A stretch of DNA of 35,438 nucleotides from Sphingomonadales bacterium (GTDB lineage: Bacteria; Pseudomonadota; Alphaproteobacteria; Sphingomonadales; JAKSBY01): positions 1-35,438 of the forward strand of contig JAKSBY010000123.1 in assembly GCA_022360855.1 (NCBI GenBank), in the 5' to 3' direction. The notes under the pieces are model-generated. The model was not told where the DNA came from. It ran no database searches and was given only the letters and a program-made list of their open reading frames with translations. Positions 1-12,609 of this stretch are shown here, piece after piece. Position 1 is the first letter of the stretch. The number at the start of each line of letters is the position of its first letter. The translations under genes were made by a program, and so were the position numbers.

Positions 1-692
1 CAGGTGGTCAGCCCCTGGGCCTCCACCACCTGCTCCACCGTGCCCGAGGTGAGCAAGCGGCCGGCGGCGATATAGGCCAGGCGGTGGCAGCGCTCGGCCT
101 CGTCCATGTAATGGGTGGAGACGAGCACGGTGATGCCTTGGCCGGCGAGGCGGTGGATCTCATCCCAGAACTCCCGGCGTGCCTTGGGGTCGACGCCGGC
201 GGTGGGCTCGTCCAGCAACAGCAGGCGCGGCTCGTGCAGCACGCAGGCGGCGAGCGCCAGGCGCTGCTTCCAGCCGCCGGAGAGCGTGCCCGTGAGCTGC
301 TTGCGGCGCTCATGGAGGCCGAGGGTCTCCAGCGCCTCACCGACCCGCTCGCGGCGCCTGTCGAGCGCGTAAAGCCGCGCCACGAAATCGAGATTCTCTT
401 CGATGGAGAGATCTTCGTAGAAGCTGAAGCGCTGAGTCATATAGCCAGTCTGGCGCTTGATGGCGGGCGCGTCCTTGAGGATATCGAGCCCGAGGCAGGT
501 GCCGCCGCCGCCGTCCGGCGTCAGGAGACCGCAGAGCATGCGCAAGGTGGTCGTCTTGCCCGAGCCATTGGGGCCGAGGAAGCCGCAGATGCGGCCCTCG
601 GGCACCTGGATCGTCGCCTCGTCCACGACGCGGCGGTCGCCGAAAATCTTGACGAGCCCCTGGGCATCGATGGCAAGCGGCGGCTCGGTCAT
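1..692 (-). CDS. ABC transporter ATP-binding protein (3' end outside the window)
   Basis: Manual translation of the minus strand from ATG at 692: MTEPPLASMAQGLVKIFGDRRVVDEATIQVPEGRICGFLGPNGSGKTTTLRMLCGLL... with Walker A (GPNGSGKTT), LSGGWKQRLALA signature and LLLDEPTAGVDP Walker B. Absent from the ORF track because it is open at the window edge. Confidence 0.93.
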   Translation of the reverse strand, partial: MTEPPLAIDAQGLVKIFGDRRVVDEATIQVPEGRICGFLGPNGSGKTTTLRMLCGLLTPDGGGGTCLGLDILKDAPAIKRQTGYMTQRFSFYEDLSIEENLDFVARLYALDRRRERVGEALETLGLHERRKQLTGTLSGGWKQRLALAACVLHEPRLLLLDEPTAGVDPKARREFWDEIHRLAGQGITVLVSTHYMDEAERCHRLAYIAAGRLLTSGTVEQVVEAQGLTT

Positions 693-1660
693 GGCGCGAG
701 GGGCTCCACGTCGGCGGGCAGGCCAACAGGCAAGGTCACCGCGCCCTCCGGGATCGCCTCCACCAGGAAGACCAGTTTGTCGCGGCTCTCGGCCGAGTAG
801 ATGACCGGCGGCGTGAACTCCACCTCCGGCGCGATGTAGCTGATTTTGGCGGTCAGGCCGGCGGGGCAGCCATCGCAGGCAAAGGCGACGCGGGCGCCGG
901 GCTGAAGCGCGTGCACGTCGCTCTGCGGCACGAAGAAGCGCAGCTTGCGTTTGTCGGGCGGCAGCAGCGACACGATGACCGCATTGGCCGGCACCCATTC
1001 GCCGGGCAGGAACATCGTGTCCTCCACCATGGCCTCTGACGGTGCGACCGGCCGGTGCTCGGCCAGCCGGCGTTCGGCGGACGCCAGGGCGGCCTCGGCC
1101 TGGCCGACCGCAGCCTCGGCGGCGGCGATCTGATCGTCGCGCGCGGGCAGGCGCAGCGCGGCGATGGCGGCGTCCAGCTCCTCGATGCGGGCCTGGGCCC
1201 GGTCGCGGGCTTCGCGCCATTCGTCAAGCCGCGCCCTGGAGGCAAAATCGTCCTTCACCAGCTCCTGCTGGCGGGTGTGTTCGGCTTCGGCGCGGACGAG
1301 GCTGGCCGCGGCTTGGGCGCGCTGCGCAATCGTCGCCTTGATCTCTTCGGCGCGCGTGCCCTTCTGCCGATCGGCGAGCATGGCGCGGGCCTCCGCCAAT
1401 GCCGCCACTGCCCGGTCGCGCTCGGCGGTCGCGGCGGTCAGGTCCATGGCAAAGAGGGCCGCGCCTTCTGTCACCTGATCGCCGCGGGAGACATAGAGGG
1501 CCTGAAGCGTGCCGGAGGCCGGTGCCGAGAGCCGGACATACTCGCCCTCCACATAGCCGTAATAGCGGCCGTTCTCGCCGTCCGGACTGAGATACCAATA
1601 GACTCCGGCCACGGCCGCGAGCAGCAACACGGCAAGCAGTCCCGCGCGCCGCGCGATCAT
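689..1660 (-). CDS. HlyD/membrane-fusion family secretion protein (YbhG-like)
   Basis: N-terminal TM anchor (GLLAVLLLAAVAGVYWYL), lipoyl/barrel segments (GYVEGEYVRLSAPASGTLQALYVSRGDQVTEGAALFAMD) and a coiled-coil hairpin; overlaps the ATPase start by 4 nt. Confidence 0.9.
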   Translation of the reverse strand: MIARRAGLLAVLLLAAVAGVYWYLSPDGENGRYYGYVEGEYVRLSAPASGTLQALYVSRGDQVTEGAALFAMDLTAATAERDRAVAALAEARAMLADRQKGTRAEEIKATIAQRAQAAASLVRAEAEHTRQQELVKDDFASRARLDEWREARDRAQARIEELDAAIAALRLPARDDQIAAAEAAVGQAEAALASAERRLAEHRPVAPSEAMVEDTMFLPGEWVPANAVIVSLLPPDKRKLRFFVPQSDVHALQPGARVAFACDGCPAGLTAKISYIAPEVEFTPPVIYSAESRDKLVFLVEAIPEGAVTLPVGLPADVEPLAP

Positions 1661-2325
1661 GACGGGGCTCCTTCTCGTTTGGCGAGACCGGTCAGCAGTA
1701 CGTCGAGATGCGTGTCGCGCATCGCCGCGACGTCGAGGGGCGCGCCGCCGAGGGGCTCGATGGCGCCTTTCCAGACCGCGGAGAGCAGCAGTGGCGCGAT
1801 GACGAGCCGGGCCACGGGCCCCGGGTCGAGGTCGCGGAACTCGCCGCGTTCGATGCCGCGTTTGACGATTTTCGTCAACAGCGCGATGCCGCGGCTGATC
1901 ACCTCATCGTGGTAGTAGCGCCCGAGCTCGGGGAAACGCCCCAACTCGCCGATCACGAGCTTGAGGATACGCGGCAGTTTCGAGTTCAGGATGCGGTCCG
2001 CGAGCAAGGTGACGATGCCGCGGATGAGGTCCGGGGTGGGGCCGGTAAAGGATGCCGTCAGATCCTCGGCGACCGCCAGATTCTGCCCGATCGCGCTCTG
2101 GATCACCGCCTTGAACAGCTCTTCCTTGGTGTCGAAGTAGAGGTAAAGCGTGCCCTTGGAGACGCCCGCCTTGGCGGCGATATCGTCGAGCTTGGCGGCG
2201 GCATAGCCGTCCTCGCCGAACACCTCCAGGGCCGCGGCGATGATCTCGTCGGGCCGCGCATCCTTGCGCCGTCGCCACCGCGGCGCTTGTGAGGGTTGTG
2301 CTGGCGCATTATCAGGCATCATCAC
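1657..2325 (-). CDS. TetR/AcrR family transcriptional regulator
   Basis: Canonical N-terminal HTH: DEIIAAALEVFGEDGYAAAKLDDIAAKAGVSKGTLYLYFDTKEELFKAVI; overlaps the downstream HlyD-like gene. Confidence 0.95.
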   Translation of the reverse strand: MMMPDNAPAQPSQAPRWRRRKDARPDEIIAAALEVFGEDGYAAAKLDDIAAKAGVSKGTLYLYFDTKEELFKAVIQSAIGQNLAVAEDLTASFTGPTPDLIRGIVTLLADRILNSKLPRILKLVIGELGRFPELGRYYHDEVISRGIALLTKIVKRGIERGEFRDLDPGPVARLVIAPLLLSAVWKGAIEPLGGAPLDVAAMRDTHLDVLLTGLAKREGAPS

Positions 2326-2336
2326 GACTCGGTAAA

Positions 2337-2354
2337 TTACTAACTAGTCAGTTA
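2337..2354. promoter_or_regulatory. Probable TetR-family operator (imperfect 18-bp palindrome)
   Basis: TTACTAACTAGTCAGTTA, centred on CTAG, lies 12 bp upstream of the TetR start codon. Confidence 0.5.
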
Positions 2355-2469
2355 TTAATTTATTTTTGCGGAGATTTCAAGCCCTCATCGCCGGATTGCG
2401 GGGCAGACACAGGCGCGCCGACCGGTTAAATCAGCCAATGGATGACCGGCGAAGCGGGAGGAAGGCGTC

Positions 2470-3252
2470 ATGACTCGGCTCTCGGACAAATTTGCGCTCG
2501 TCACGGGGGCTGCGCAGGGCATCGGTGCTGCCATCGCGCGGGCCTTCGTGGCGGAAGGCGCCAACGTGCTGGTGACAGACATCGATGCCGAGGCCGGAGC
2601 GGCGACGGCGCGCGAAATCGGCGCCGGGTTCGCCGCACTCGACGTGCGCGAGGAGGCGGACTGGCAGCGGGTCACGGGCCGCCTGGAACGCCTCGACATA
2701 CTGGTCAACAACGCCGGCATCACCGGGCTTGAGGCTGGCGCCGCGCATGACCCGGAAAATGCCGGCCTGGAAGACTGGCACGCCGTGCACCGCACCAATC
2801 TGGACGGCGTGTTCCTGGGCTGCAAATACGGGATCCGCGCCATGCGGAAATCGGGCGGCGGCGCCATCATCAACGTCTCGTCGCGCTCCGGGCTGGTCGG
2901 TATCCCCGCCGCGGCGGCCTACGCCTCCTCCAAGGCGGCGGTGCGCAACCACACCAAGACGGTGGCGCTCTATTGCGCCGAGCAGGAGCTCGACATCCGC
3001 TGCAACTCCATCCATCCGGCGGCCATCCTGACACCCATGTGGGAGCCCATGCTGGGCTCGGGCCCGGATCGCGACGCCAGGATGCGCGAATTCGTCGCCG
3101 ACACGCCCCTGCGTCGCTTCGGCACGCCGGAGGAGGTCGCTGCCGTGGCCGTGCTCCTGGCCTCGGACGAGGCCGCTTACATGACCGGCACCGAACTCAA
3201 CATCGACGGCGGGATCCTGGCCGGCTCCGCCGCCGCGCCCGCGACCGACTAG
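2470..3252 (+). CDS. SDR family NAD(P)-dependent oxidoreductase
   Basis: [15 protein letters not shown] (TGxxxGxG), NNAG, YASSKAA (YxxxK) and a C-terminal [12 protein letters not shown]. Confidence 0.95.
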   Translation: MTRLSDKFALVTGAAQGIGAAIARAFVAEGANVLVTDIDAEAGAATAREIGAGFAALDVREEADWQRVTGRLERLDILVNNAGITGLEAGAAHDPENAGLEDWHAVHRTNLDGVFLGCKYGIRAMRKSGGGAIINVSSRSGLVGIPAAAAYASSKAAVRNHTKTVALYCAEQELDIRCNSIHPAAILTPMWEPMLGSGPDRDARMREFVADTPLRRFGTPEEVAAVAVLLASDEAAYMTGTELNIDGGILAGSAAAPATD

Positions 3253-3329
3253 GTGTTCACATTTCGGCAAACCCGCCGTAAGAAGGACAGAGGCCATAAG
3301 AGCCAATCAATCCGACGGAGGAGGATCAA

Positions 3330-5492
3330 TTGAAAAAATTACTGACCGCGACAGCGGCTTTGACTCTGCTTGCCGGGGCGGCAAGCGCGAAAGAGGGCAT
3401 GTTCACCCCGGACCAGCTCCCGGACATCGCCCGCGATCTGCGCAAGACCGGGCTCCGGCTGAAACCCGATAGCCTGACTGATCTGACGTCCTTCCCCATG
3501 GGCGCCGTGATCTCGCTCGGCAACTGCACCGCGTCCTTCGTGTCTCCCAATGGTTTGGTCGTGACCAACCACCACTGCGCCCGCGGCTCGGTGCAGTTCA
3601 ATTCCACCGAAGAGAACAACTACCTGGCAAACGGGTTCCTCGCCGCCGATTTGGCGGACGAGCTGCCCGCCGCGCCGGGCTCGCGCATTTATGTCACCGT
3701 CGCGGTCGAGGACGTGACCGACAGGGTGACCGGCGGCCTGGCCGCCGGCTTGTCGGGCCGGGAGCGCTACGAGCAGGTCGAGATCGCGGAAAAGCAGCTC
3801 GTCAAGGACTGCGAAGCCGATGCCGGGCACCGCTGTCAGGTGGCCGCGTTCTTCGGCGGCCTGCAATACAAGCTGATCAAGCGGCTCGAGATCCAGGACG
3901 TGCGCATCGTCTACGCGCCGGCCGACTCCGTCGGCAGATATGGCGGCGATATCGATAACTGGCAGTGGCCGCGCCACACCGGCGATTTCGCCTTCTACCG
4001 TGCCTATGTGGCGCCGGACGGCTCCCCGGCCGCGCATTCTGAGGACAACGTCCCCTATCGGCCGGAGCACTACTTGAAAGTCTCCGCCGCCGGGCTCGAT
4101 GACGGCGATTTCGTTATGGCCGCCGGCTATCCGGGCTCGACCTCGCGCTATGCCCGCCTCGCCGAGGTCAGGAACACCTTCGAATGGCTGTACCCGACCT
4201 TTATCGACCTTCTGGAGGACTGGGTTGCGACCATCGAAGACGCGTCGCCCGAGGGCAGCGATGCCCGTATCAAATATGAAAGCCGGCTCGCCGGGCTGAA
4301 TAATTTCCTTAAAAATCTCTACGGCCAGATCGACGGCGCGCGCCGTGTCGGGCTGGTCGACCGCCGCGCCGAGCGCGAGGCGGCGCTGAATGCGTGGATC
4401 GCCGATGATGCCGCCCGCGCGTCCTATGCCGACGCGATTCTTCAGGTCGACGCGCTTACCGACGAGCGGGCTGCCGTGCAGCGCCGCAATTTCTGGTACA
4501 ACAATGCCACCCGGCCGCAGCTCCTCGGCGCCGCGCAGCGGCTCTACCGCCTGGCGGTCGAAAAGCAGAAGCCCGACGCCGAGCGCGAGCCCGGATTTCA
4601 GGACCGCGACATGGCTTTCTTCAAGCAGCGGCTCGAGGTCATCGACCGCCGTTTCGACCCTGCCGTCGACAAGGCCGAGTGGCTGATGTTCCTGCGCCGC
4701 TACATGGCGCAGCCCGCGGCCGAGCGGGTCACGGCGCTGGACGCGGCGCTTGGGCTCGGCGAGACGAAGGACGAAGCAGCACTCGCGGAGACGCTCGACC
4801 GTTTCTACGCCGAAACGACGCTCGGCGATAACGCGACGCGGCTCGCGCTGATGGAGGCTACGCCGGAGGAATTGGAGGCCAGCGAAGATCCCTTCATGGT
4901 GCTCGCGGTCGCGCTGCACGACACGGAGATGGCCGAGGAAGAGGCCGGCAAGGACCGCTCGGGCCGCAGCGCGGCGCTGCGCCCGCAATACATGTCGGCG
5001 ATTATCGCCTGGCAGCAGGCGCAGGGCTTCGCCGCCTACCCGGATGCCAACTCGACCTTGCGCGTGACCTACGGCACGGTGCTCGGCGGCTCGCCGAAAG
5101 ACGGGCTGATCTACGAACCGTTTACCCGGCTCGAGGGCATCCTGGCGAAGGATACGGGCGAAGACCCGTTCAACGCGCCGGCAAGACAGCTCGAATTGAT
5201 CGCCGCCGGCGACTATGGCGACTACGCCTTGCGGTCGGTCGGCTCGGTGCCGGTCAACTTCCTCTCCGATCTCGACTCGACCGGTGGTAATTCCGGCTCG
5301 CCGACGATGAACGCGCGCGGCGAGCTCGTCGGGCTCTTGTTCGACGGCACTTTCGAGAGCGTCAATTCCGACTGGGATTTCGATCCCCGGACGACGCGCA
5401 CCATCCACGTCGATTCGCGCTACATGCTCTGGGTCATGGAGAAGCTCGACGGCGCCACCCGGCTGCTCGACGAGATGACGATCGTGCGGTAG
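3330..5492 (+). CDS. S46 family peptidase (dipeptidyl-peptidase 7/11-like), exported
   Basis: Signal peptide MKKLLTATAALTLLAGAASA; catalytic-region motifs VVTNHHCARGSVQ and STGGNSGSPTMNARGELVGLLFDG. Confidence 0.92.
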   Translation: MKKLLTATAALTLLAGAASAKEGMFTPDQLPDIARDLRKTGLRLKPDSLTDLTSFPMGAVISLGNCTASFVSPNGLVVTNHHCARGSVQFNSTEENNYLANGFLAADLADELPAAPGSRIYVTVAVEDVTDRVTGGLAAGLSGRERYEQVEIAEKQLVKDCEADAGHRCQVAAFFGGLQYKLIKRLEIQDVRIVYAPADSVGRYGGDIDNWQWPRHTGDFAFYRAYVAPDGSPAAHSEDNVPYRPEHYLKVSAAGLDDGDFVMAAGYPGSTSRYARLAEVRNTFEWLYPTFIDLLEDWVATIEDASPEGSDARIKYESRLAGLNNFLKNLYGQIDGARRVGLVDRRAEREAALNAWIADDAARASYADAILQVDALTDERAAVQRRNFWYNNATRPQLLGAAQRLYRLAVEKQKPDAEREPGFQDRDMAFFKQRLEVIDRRFDPAVDKAEWLMFLRRYMAQPAAERVTALDAALGLGETKDEAALAETLDRFYAETTLGDNATRLALMEATPEELEASEDPFMVLAVALHDTEMAEEEAGKDRSGRSAALRPQYMSAIIAWQQAQGFAAYPDANSTLRVTYGTVLGGSPKDGLIYEPFTRLEGILAKDTGEDPFNAPARQLELIAAGDYGDYALRSVGSVPVNFLSDLDSTGGNSGSPTMNARGELVGLLFDGTFESVNSDWDFDPRTTRTIHVDSRYMLWVMEKLDGATRLLDEMTIVR

Positions 5493-5504
5493 GACGGGGA
5501 GGGC

Positions 5505-6167
5505 CTACTGCACTTCTTCGAGCTCGACCGCCGGGCGTTCGATCTCCGCCTGCTCGGCGCGGCCGCGGATGGCGAGGAATTGCGCCTGGATGTAGCTCGC
5601 CGGCACGGTGACGGTCATCTGCACGCCGGTGAGCGCCGTCAGGCTGGCCTGAAAGCCGGTGTCGCTGTGGTCCTCGAGGTATCCGTCTTCGAGCGCGACA
5701 CCGACGATTTCGCGGAAAGTGCAGGTCTCGCGCACATTGCGGTGCGACGGCAGGTCGAGGCCGTAATTGTCTTCATACTGCCGAGAGATCTCGATCGGAC
5801 TTTCCGAGCGGCACTGGCTGGACGATGCGATCACCTCGACGCGGTTTGTCTCCTGGGTGCCGAGGCGGACGAATTTGAACTCGTGGGCCTCCTGCTTCTC
5901 GTAGCGCATGGCGACCACGAGCTGATGGCGGACCGCCCCGGTCTCCAGGTTCTTCCACGACCGGATCCAATAGGTCGAGGGGCCGACGAGCACTTTATAG
6001 GTATCGATCTGGCGGCCGGAGATGGTGACCTCGCCGTCCTGGCGCGGGTCGGAGATCGTCACCCGCTCGGCGATGCGCTCCGGGCTGCGCCCGGCGATCC
6101 GCGACGCGGTGGCGCAGCCGGCAAGCAACACGCAAAGGAGAAGAAGGCCTGAAATGCGTCTGGTCAT
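5505..6167 (-). CDS. Putative lipoprotein of unknown function
   Basis: MTRRISGLLLLCVLLAGCATASR with lipobox LLAGC; the listed ORF extends to 6215 but the signal peptide favours the internal ATG at 6167. Confidence 0.75.
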   Translation of the reverse strand: MTRRISGLLLLCVLLAGCATASRIAGRSPERIAERVTISDPRQDGEVTISGRQIDTYKVLVGPSTYWIRSWKNLETGAVRHQLVVAMRYEKQEAHEFKFVRLGTQETNRVEVIASSSQCRSESPIEISRQYEDNYGLDLPSHRNVRETCTFREIVGVALEDGYLEDHSDTGFQASLTALTGVQMTVTVPASYIQAQFLAIRGRAEQAEIERPAVELEEVQ

Positions 6168-6404
6168 GAAGCTGCTTTCGGGTCTCGCCGGCCTCGAAAA
6201 AATTCCGCGTGACACCGAGATGACCCTAACATAGTGACCAAACCGTGGCGTTCACAATTTATCGAAAAATCGCACCAAATGCCCTGAAAATAGGGAACCG
6301 TCTCTGATTTCCTAATTTTGCAGGTTCCAGCATAAGCCCTTGCGGATACGGCGGGATTGGCATTAAAAGGGCCTGAGTTGGCAAGGAGACCCAGAGACCG
6401 GGCG

Positions 6405-6524
6405 ATGATCGATACGGTCAAGACACGCGATGCCAAAGCCGCCGTGACGGAACGCCGTCAGGGCCGGGCCGGGCGTGCTCTCCTTACGCTCATTTGCGGG
6501 GCGGCGCGACTTACCCGCCCTTAA
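6405..6524 (+). promoter_or_regulatory. Candidate leu leader peptide (39 codons)
   Basis: ATG at 6405 to TAA at 6522-6524: MIDTVKTRDAKAAVTERRQGRAGRALLTLICGAARLTRP*, with four Leu codons in the last 14 codons, ending inside a strong hairpin upstream of leuA. Confidence 0.4.
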
Positions 6525-6563
6525 GCGCGTCCACTGACTCCCCGAAGGGAGTGCGTTTAAGGG
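6518..6563 (+). promoter_or_regulatory. Candidate attenuator/antiterminator hairpin upstream of leuA
   Basis: CCCTTAAGCGC (6518-6528) pairs with GCGTTTAAGGG (6553-6563), and ACTCCC/GGGAGT closes a CGAA loop. Confidence 0.45.
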
Positions 6564-6611
6564 AAAAATTCGAGCCGATCGTTTTCTCAACATTCATATT
6601 GGGGCCCGACC

Positions 6612-8165
<1,554 letters not shown>

Positions 8166-8274
8166 CACGAGCTTGGCATAAAGTAACACCTGCCGCATTA
8201 ACCATCCGTCAGGCTGGCTGGGCTAGAAAAAGAGCGGAATCAGGCGGCAGGGCCGCGCAATAAGGCAACACTAG

Positions 8275-9309
<1,035 letters not shown>

Positions 9310-9351
9310 AACCGGGCGCGCTTGGACGGAGCCGCCGATCGGAGACACCAG

Positions 9352-10227
9352 GTGAAGCGACCCATCGCGACCAGCTCCGCATCCAAGCCTCGCGGACGCG
9401 GTGTCGGCCGGCGCTGGCTTCTGGTTTCGCTCACGGTGCTCGCGGTGGCGCTGTTTGTCGCCAGCCAGCTCAATTTCCCGCTCGTCAAGCGCCTGCGCGT
9501 GACCATCGCCGATGGCGCCGGGGTCGTGTTGGAGGTCCTGTCGCGCCCGGTCGACGGAATTCAGGACCTCTATGGCTCGGTTAAACGCCTGACCGAGATG
9601 GCGGACGAAAACGAGGCGCTGCGTGCGGAGAACGAGCGCCTCAAGCAATGGCAGCAGGCAGCGATGCGGCTGGAGGAGGAGAACCGCCGGCTGGCCGAGC
9701 TCGTAAACCTGCAGTCCTCGCGCCCGAATCCGGTGGCCACGGCACGGGTAATAGCCGTTACCGGCGGGCCGTTCGCGCGCACGGTACTGATCAATGCGGG
9801 CAGCCGGGCCGGGGTGCGCCGCGATCTCGCCGTGGTCGACCGCGAAGGTGTGGTCGGGCGGGTGATCGAAGCCGGATTCCTGTCCTCCCGGGTGCTGCTG
9901 ATCAGCGATATCAACAGCCGCATCCCGGTGCGGATCGCGGGCCAGGATGCGAACGGTATCCTTGTCGGTGATAATGCGGACGAGCTCAGACTGGAGTTCC
10001 TGTCGCGCGGCGCCGAGCCGAAAGCCGGCGATCTGCTCCTGACCTCCGGCCATGGCGGCATCTTCCCGCCTGACATCCCGGTCGCCACCGTCACCGCGGT
10101 CGCGCCGTCCGTGATTGCCGAGCCGGTCGCCGGCCTCGATGCACTTGGCCTGGTGCAGGTCATCGAATTCGCCGCGGCCCAGCCGCCGGCCGAAACTGCG
10201 GACTCGGGCGCCGGAGATGGGCCATGA
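9352..10227 (+). CDS. mreC: Rod shape-determining protein MreC
   Basis: Position in the mre cluster; TM helix, coiled coil (ENEALRAENERLKQWQ) and beta domain (VDREGVVGRVIEAGFLSSRVLLISD). GTG at 9352 preferred over the longer TTG-started ORF at 9322. Confidence 0.93.
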   Translation: MKRPIATSSASKPRGRGVGRRWLLVSLTVLAVALFVASQLNFPLVKRLRVTIADGAGVVLEVLSRPVDGIQDLYGSVKRLTEMADENEALRAENERLKQWQQAAMRLEEENRRLAELVNLQSSRPNPVATARVIAVTGGPFARTVLINAGSRAGVRRDLAVVDREGVVGRVIEAGFLSSRVLLISDINSRIPVRIAGQDANGILVGDNADELRLEFLSRGAEPKAGDLLLTSGHGGIFPPDIPVATVTAVAPSVIAEPVAGLDALGLVQVIEFAAAQPPAETADSGAGDGP

Positions 10228-10730
10228 CCAGCCGCATGGAGGCTCTTGACCAGGCGGTTGAAGCGGCGACGCCCGCGGCCTTGGGACTGATTCTGATCTT
10301 TGCTGCCGCGGTGCCGATGCATGTCGGGCAGTTCGAGTTTTTCACGCCGAAGGTGCTGCTTATCATGGTCTATTACTGGACCATTCACTTTCCCGAGCGG
10401 CTTACGCTCGGCACTGTGTTCCTCTTGGGGCTGTTCGAGGATCTCCTGCTCGGCGCGCCGCTCGGCATGAACGCGCTGGTGTTGGCGCTGGTCCATTTCC
10501 TGCTCGTCGGCCAGCTCAATGTCTTCATCGGCCGGCCGTTCGTTCTCACCTGGGCTGGCTTCCTTCCGGTCGTCCTCTCGGCCGCGGTTATATTCTGGCT
10601 GATGTCGAGTATGGATCACGGTGCCTTCCTGTCGCCCGTCCAATTCCTGCTGCAGGCCATGGTCACCATGGCGCTCTACCCCCTCCTCGGATGGGTGCTT
10701 GGACGGCTCTTCCGTTCTGCGGTAAGGTGA
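10224..10730 (+). CDS. mreD: Rod shape-determining protein MreD
   Basis: Small multi-TM protein between mreC and mrdA with a 4-nt overlap to mreC; GLFEDLLLGAPLGMNAL segment. Confidence 0.88.
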   Translation: MTSRMEALDQAVEAATPAALGLILIFAAAVPMHVGQFEFFTPKVLLIMVYYWTIHFPERLTLGTVFLLGLFEDLLLGAPLGMNALVLALVHFLLVGQLNVFIGRPFVLTWAGFLPVVLSAAVIFWLMSSMDHGAFLSPVQFLLQAMVTMALYPLLGWVLGRLFRSAVR

Positions 10731-10747
10731 GGTGAAGAGGACGGGTT

Positions 10748-12607
10748 GTGCGCTCCGAAACCGAACGATTTTCTACCTTTACACGACGCGGGGCCCTGCT
10801 GGCCGGAGCGCAGGGTCTTCTGAGCATCGCCCTGGCCGGGCGCATGTATTATCTCGGCGTCGTCCAGTCCGACCAATACAAGACCCTGGCTGACGAGAAC
10901 CGGTTCAGTCTCAGGCTTCTCGCGCCGGAGCGCGGCGAAATCCTCGACCGCGCCGGGCGCAGGCTCGCGACCAACCGGCATGACTACCGCGTCTTTCTGA
11001 TCCCCGAACAGTCGGCCGATATGGTCGATACCCTGAACCGGCTCGGCCGGATTATTGAAATCTCCGAGGGCACCCGCAACCGCATCTTCAAGCAGATCAA
11101 GCGGCAGAGGGGCTATCTGCCGGTAACGGTGGCCAGCAATCTGAGCTGGGACGATTTCGCTCGCATCAATGTGGAAAGCCCGAATTTGCCAGGTATCCAG
11201 CCGGATGTCGGCCCGACGCGGCTCTATCCGCACGGCGCGCATCTGGCGCCGGTCACCGGCTATGTCGGCGCGGTCAGCGAGGAGGAGCGGCAGAGGGACA
11301 ACCCGCTGCATTCTCTGCCGGGGTTCAAGATCGGCAAGTCCGAGATCGAGAAGTCCGTCGACGATTATCTCCGGGGCACCGCCGGCTCATCGCGGGTCGA
11401 GGTCAACGCCAACGGCCGCGTCGTGCGCGAGGTCGCGCGTCAGGACGGCCTTGCCGGAGAGGACGTGACCCTGACCGTCGATCTGGAGTTGCAGCGCTAC
11501 GCCGCCGAGAGGCTCGGCGAGGAAAGCGCCGGGGTGGTCGTAATGGACATGGATACCGGCGGCGTTTTGGCTTTGGTTTCCACGCCGTCCTACAACCCCA
11601 ACGACTTCAATCTCGGCATCAGCCCCGAGAACTGGCAGGCCCTGGTCAAGGACCCGCGCACGCCGCTCGTCAACAAGGCCATTGCCGGGCAGTACCCGCC
11701 GGGCTCCACGATCAAGATGCTGGTGATCCTGGCGGCGCTGGAAGACGGGCTCGTGGACCCGGACGAAACCGTCTACTGCAACGGCAAGCACCGTTTTGGC
11801 GACCGCACCTTTCATTGCTGGGAAGAGCGCGGCCATGGCCGGGTCGACCTGCTCGATTCCATCGCCAAATCCTGCGACGTTTATTTTTATGAGCTTGCTC
11901 CCAAGGTCGGCATCGACCGCATCGCCGCCATGGCGCGAAGGTTCGGCCTCGGCGGGGGCTTCGGCCTGCCACTCTCCAGCGAAGCCGCGGGCCTGGTGCC
12001 AAGCCGGGACTGGAAGATGGGCGCCATCGGCGAGCGCTGGCACCCCGGCGAGACGCTGGTCACCGCCATCGGCCAGGGTTACATGCTGGCGACGCCCTTG
12101 CAGCTTGCGGTGATGACGGCGCGGCTTGCCAATGGCGGCCGCCGGGTGAAGCCACGGCTGATCAGGTCCATCGGCGGCGTCGAACTTCCGCTCGAGCCGG
12201 CAGAGCCGCTGGGTATCGACGCCGAGCAGTTGGCGCTGGTGGCGCGCGGCATGGAAATGGTTCTGGAGGAGGACGGCACCGCCTACCTCTCGCGACTGCG
12301 CGGCGAGGGCTTTTCCATGGCCGGCAAGACCGGCACCTCGCAGGTGCGCCGCATCAGCAAGGCCGAGCGCGAGGCCGGCGTGGTCAAGAATGAAGACAAA
12401 CCCTGGCAGGAGCGCGATCACGCCCTGTTCGTTGCCTATGGCCCACAGCCGTCACCGCGCTACGCGCTCTCAGTCGTGGTCGAGCATGGCGGCGGTGGCG
12501 CCAAATACGCCGCGCCCATCGCCCGCGACATCATGCGCCGGACGTTGGAAATCGATCCCGCCGGCACGCGCGAAATCGCCGCGACCGATCCGCGCGAGGC
12601 CGGCTAG
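10748..12607 (+). CDS. mrdA: Penicillin-binding protein 2 (peptidoglycan D,D-transpeptidase)
   Basis: PPGSTIKM (SxxK), SCD (SxN-like) and KTGTSQ motifs; PBP dimerisation domain; next to rodA. GTG start. Confidence 0.96.
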   Translation: MRSETERFSTFTRRGALLAGAQGLLSIALAGRMYYLGVVQSDQYKTLADENRFSLRLLAPERGEILDRAGRRLATNRHDYRVFLIPEQSADMVDTLNRLGRIIEISEGTRNRIFKQIKRQRGYLPVTVASNLSWDDFARINVESPNLPGIQPDVGPTRLYPHGAHLAPVTGYVGAVSEEERQRDNPLHSLPGFKIGKSEIEKSVDDYLRGTAGSSRVEVNANGRVVREVARQDGLAGEDVTLTVDLELQRYAAERLGEESAGVVVMDMDTGGVLALVSTPSYNPNDFNLGISPENWQALVKDPRTPLVNKAIAGQYPPGSTIKMLVILAALEDGLVDPDETVYCNGKHRFGDRTFHCWEERGHGRVDLLDSIAKSCDVYFYELAPKVGIDRIAAMARRFGLGGGFGLPLSSEAAGLVPSRDWKMGAIGERWHPGETLVTAIGQGYMLATPLQLAVMTARLANGGRRVKPRLIRSIGGVELPLEPAEPLGIDAEQLALVARGMEMVLEEDGTAYLSRLRGEGFSMAGKTGTSQVRRISKAEREAGVVKNEDKPWQERDHALFVAYGPQPSPRYALSVVVEHGGGGAKYAAPIARDIMRRTLEIDPAGTREIAATDPREAG

Positions 12608-12609
12608 CC

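Noticed and set aside
3339-5408. 689-aa minus-strand ORF antisense to the S46 peptidase
   Set aside because: High-GC shadow ORF with compositionally biased sequence; the + strand frame has catalytic motifs and a signal peptide.
6518-6563. Intrinsic terminator
   Set aside because: Strong stem, but it is followed on the + strand by AAAAATTCG and not by a U-tract; no suitable T-run on the minus strand either.
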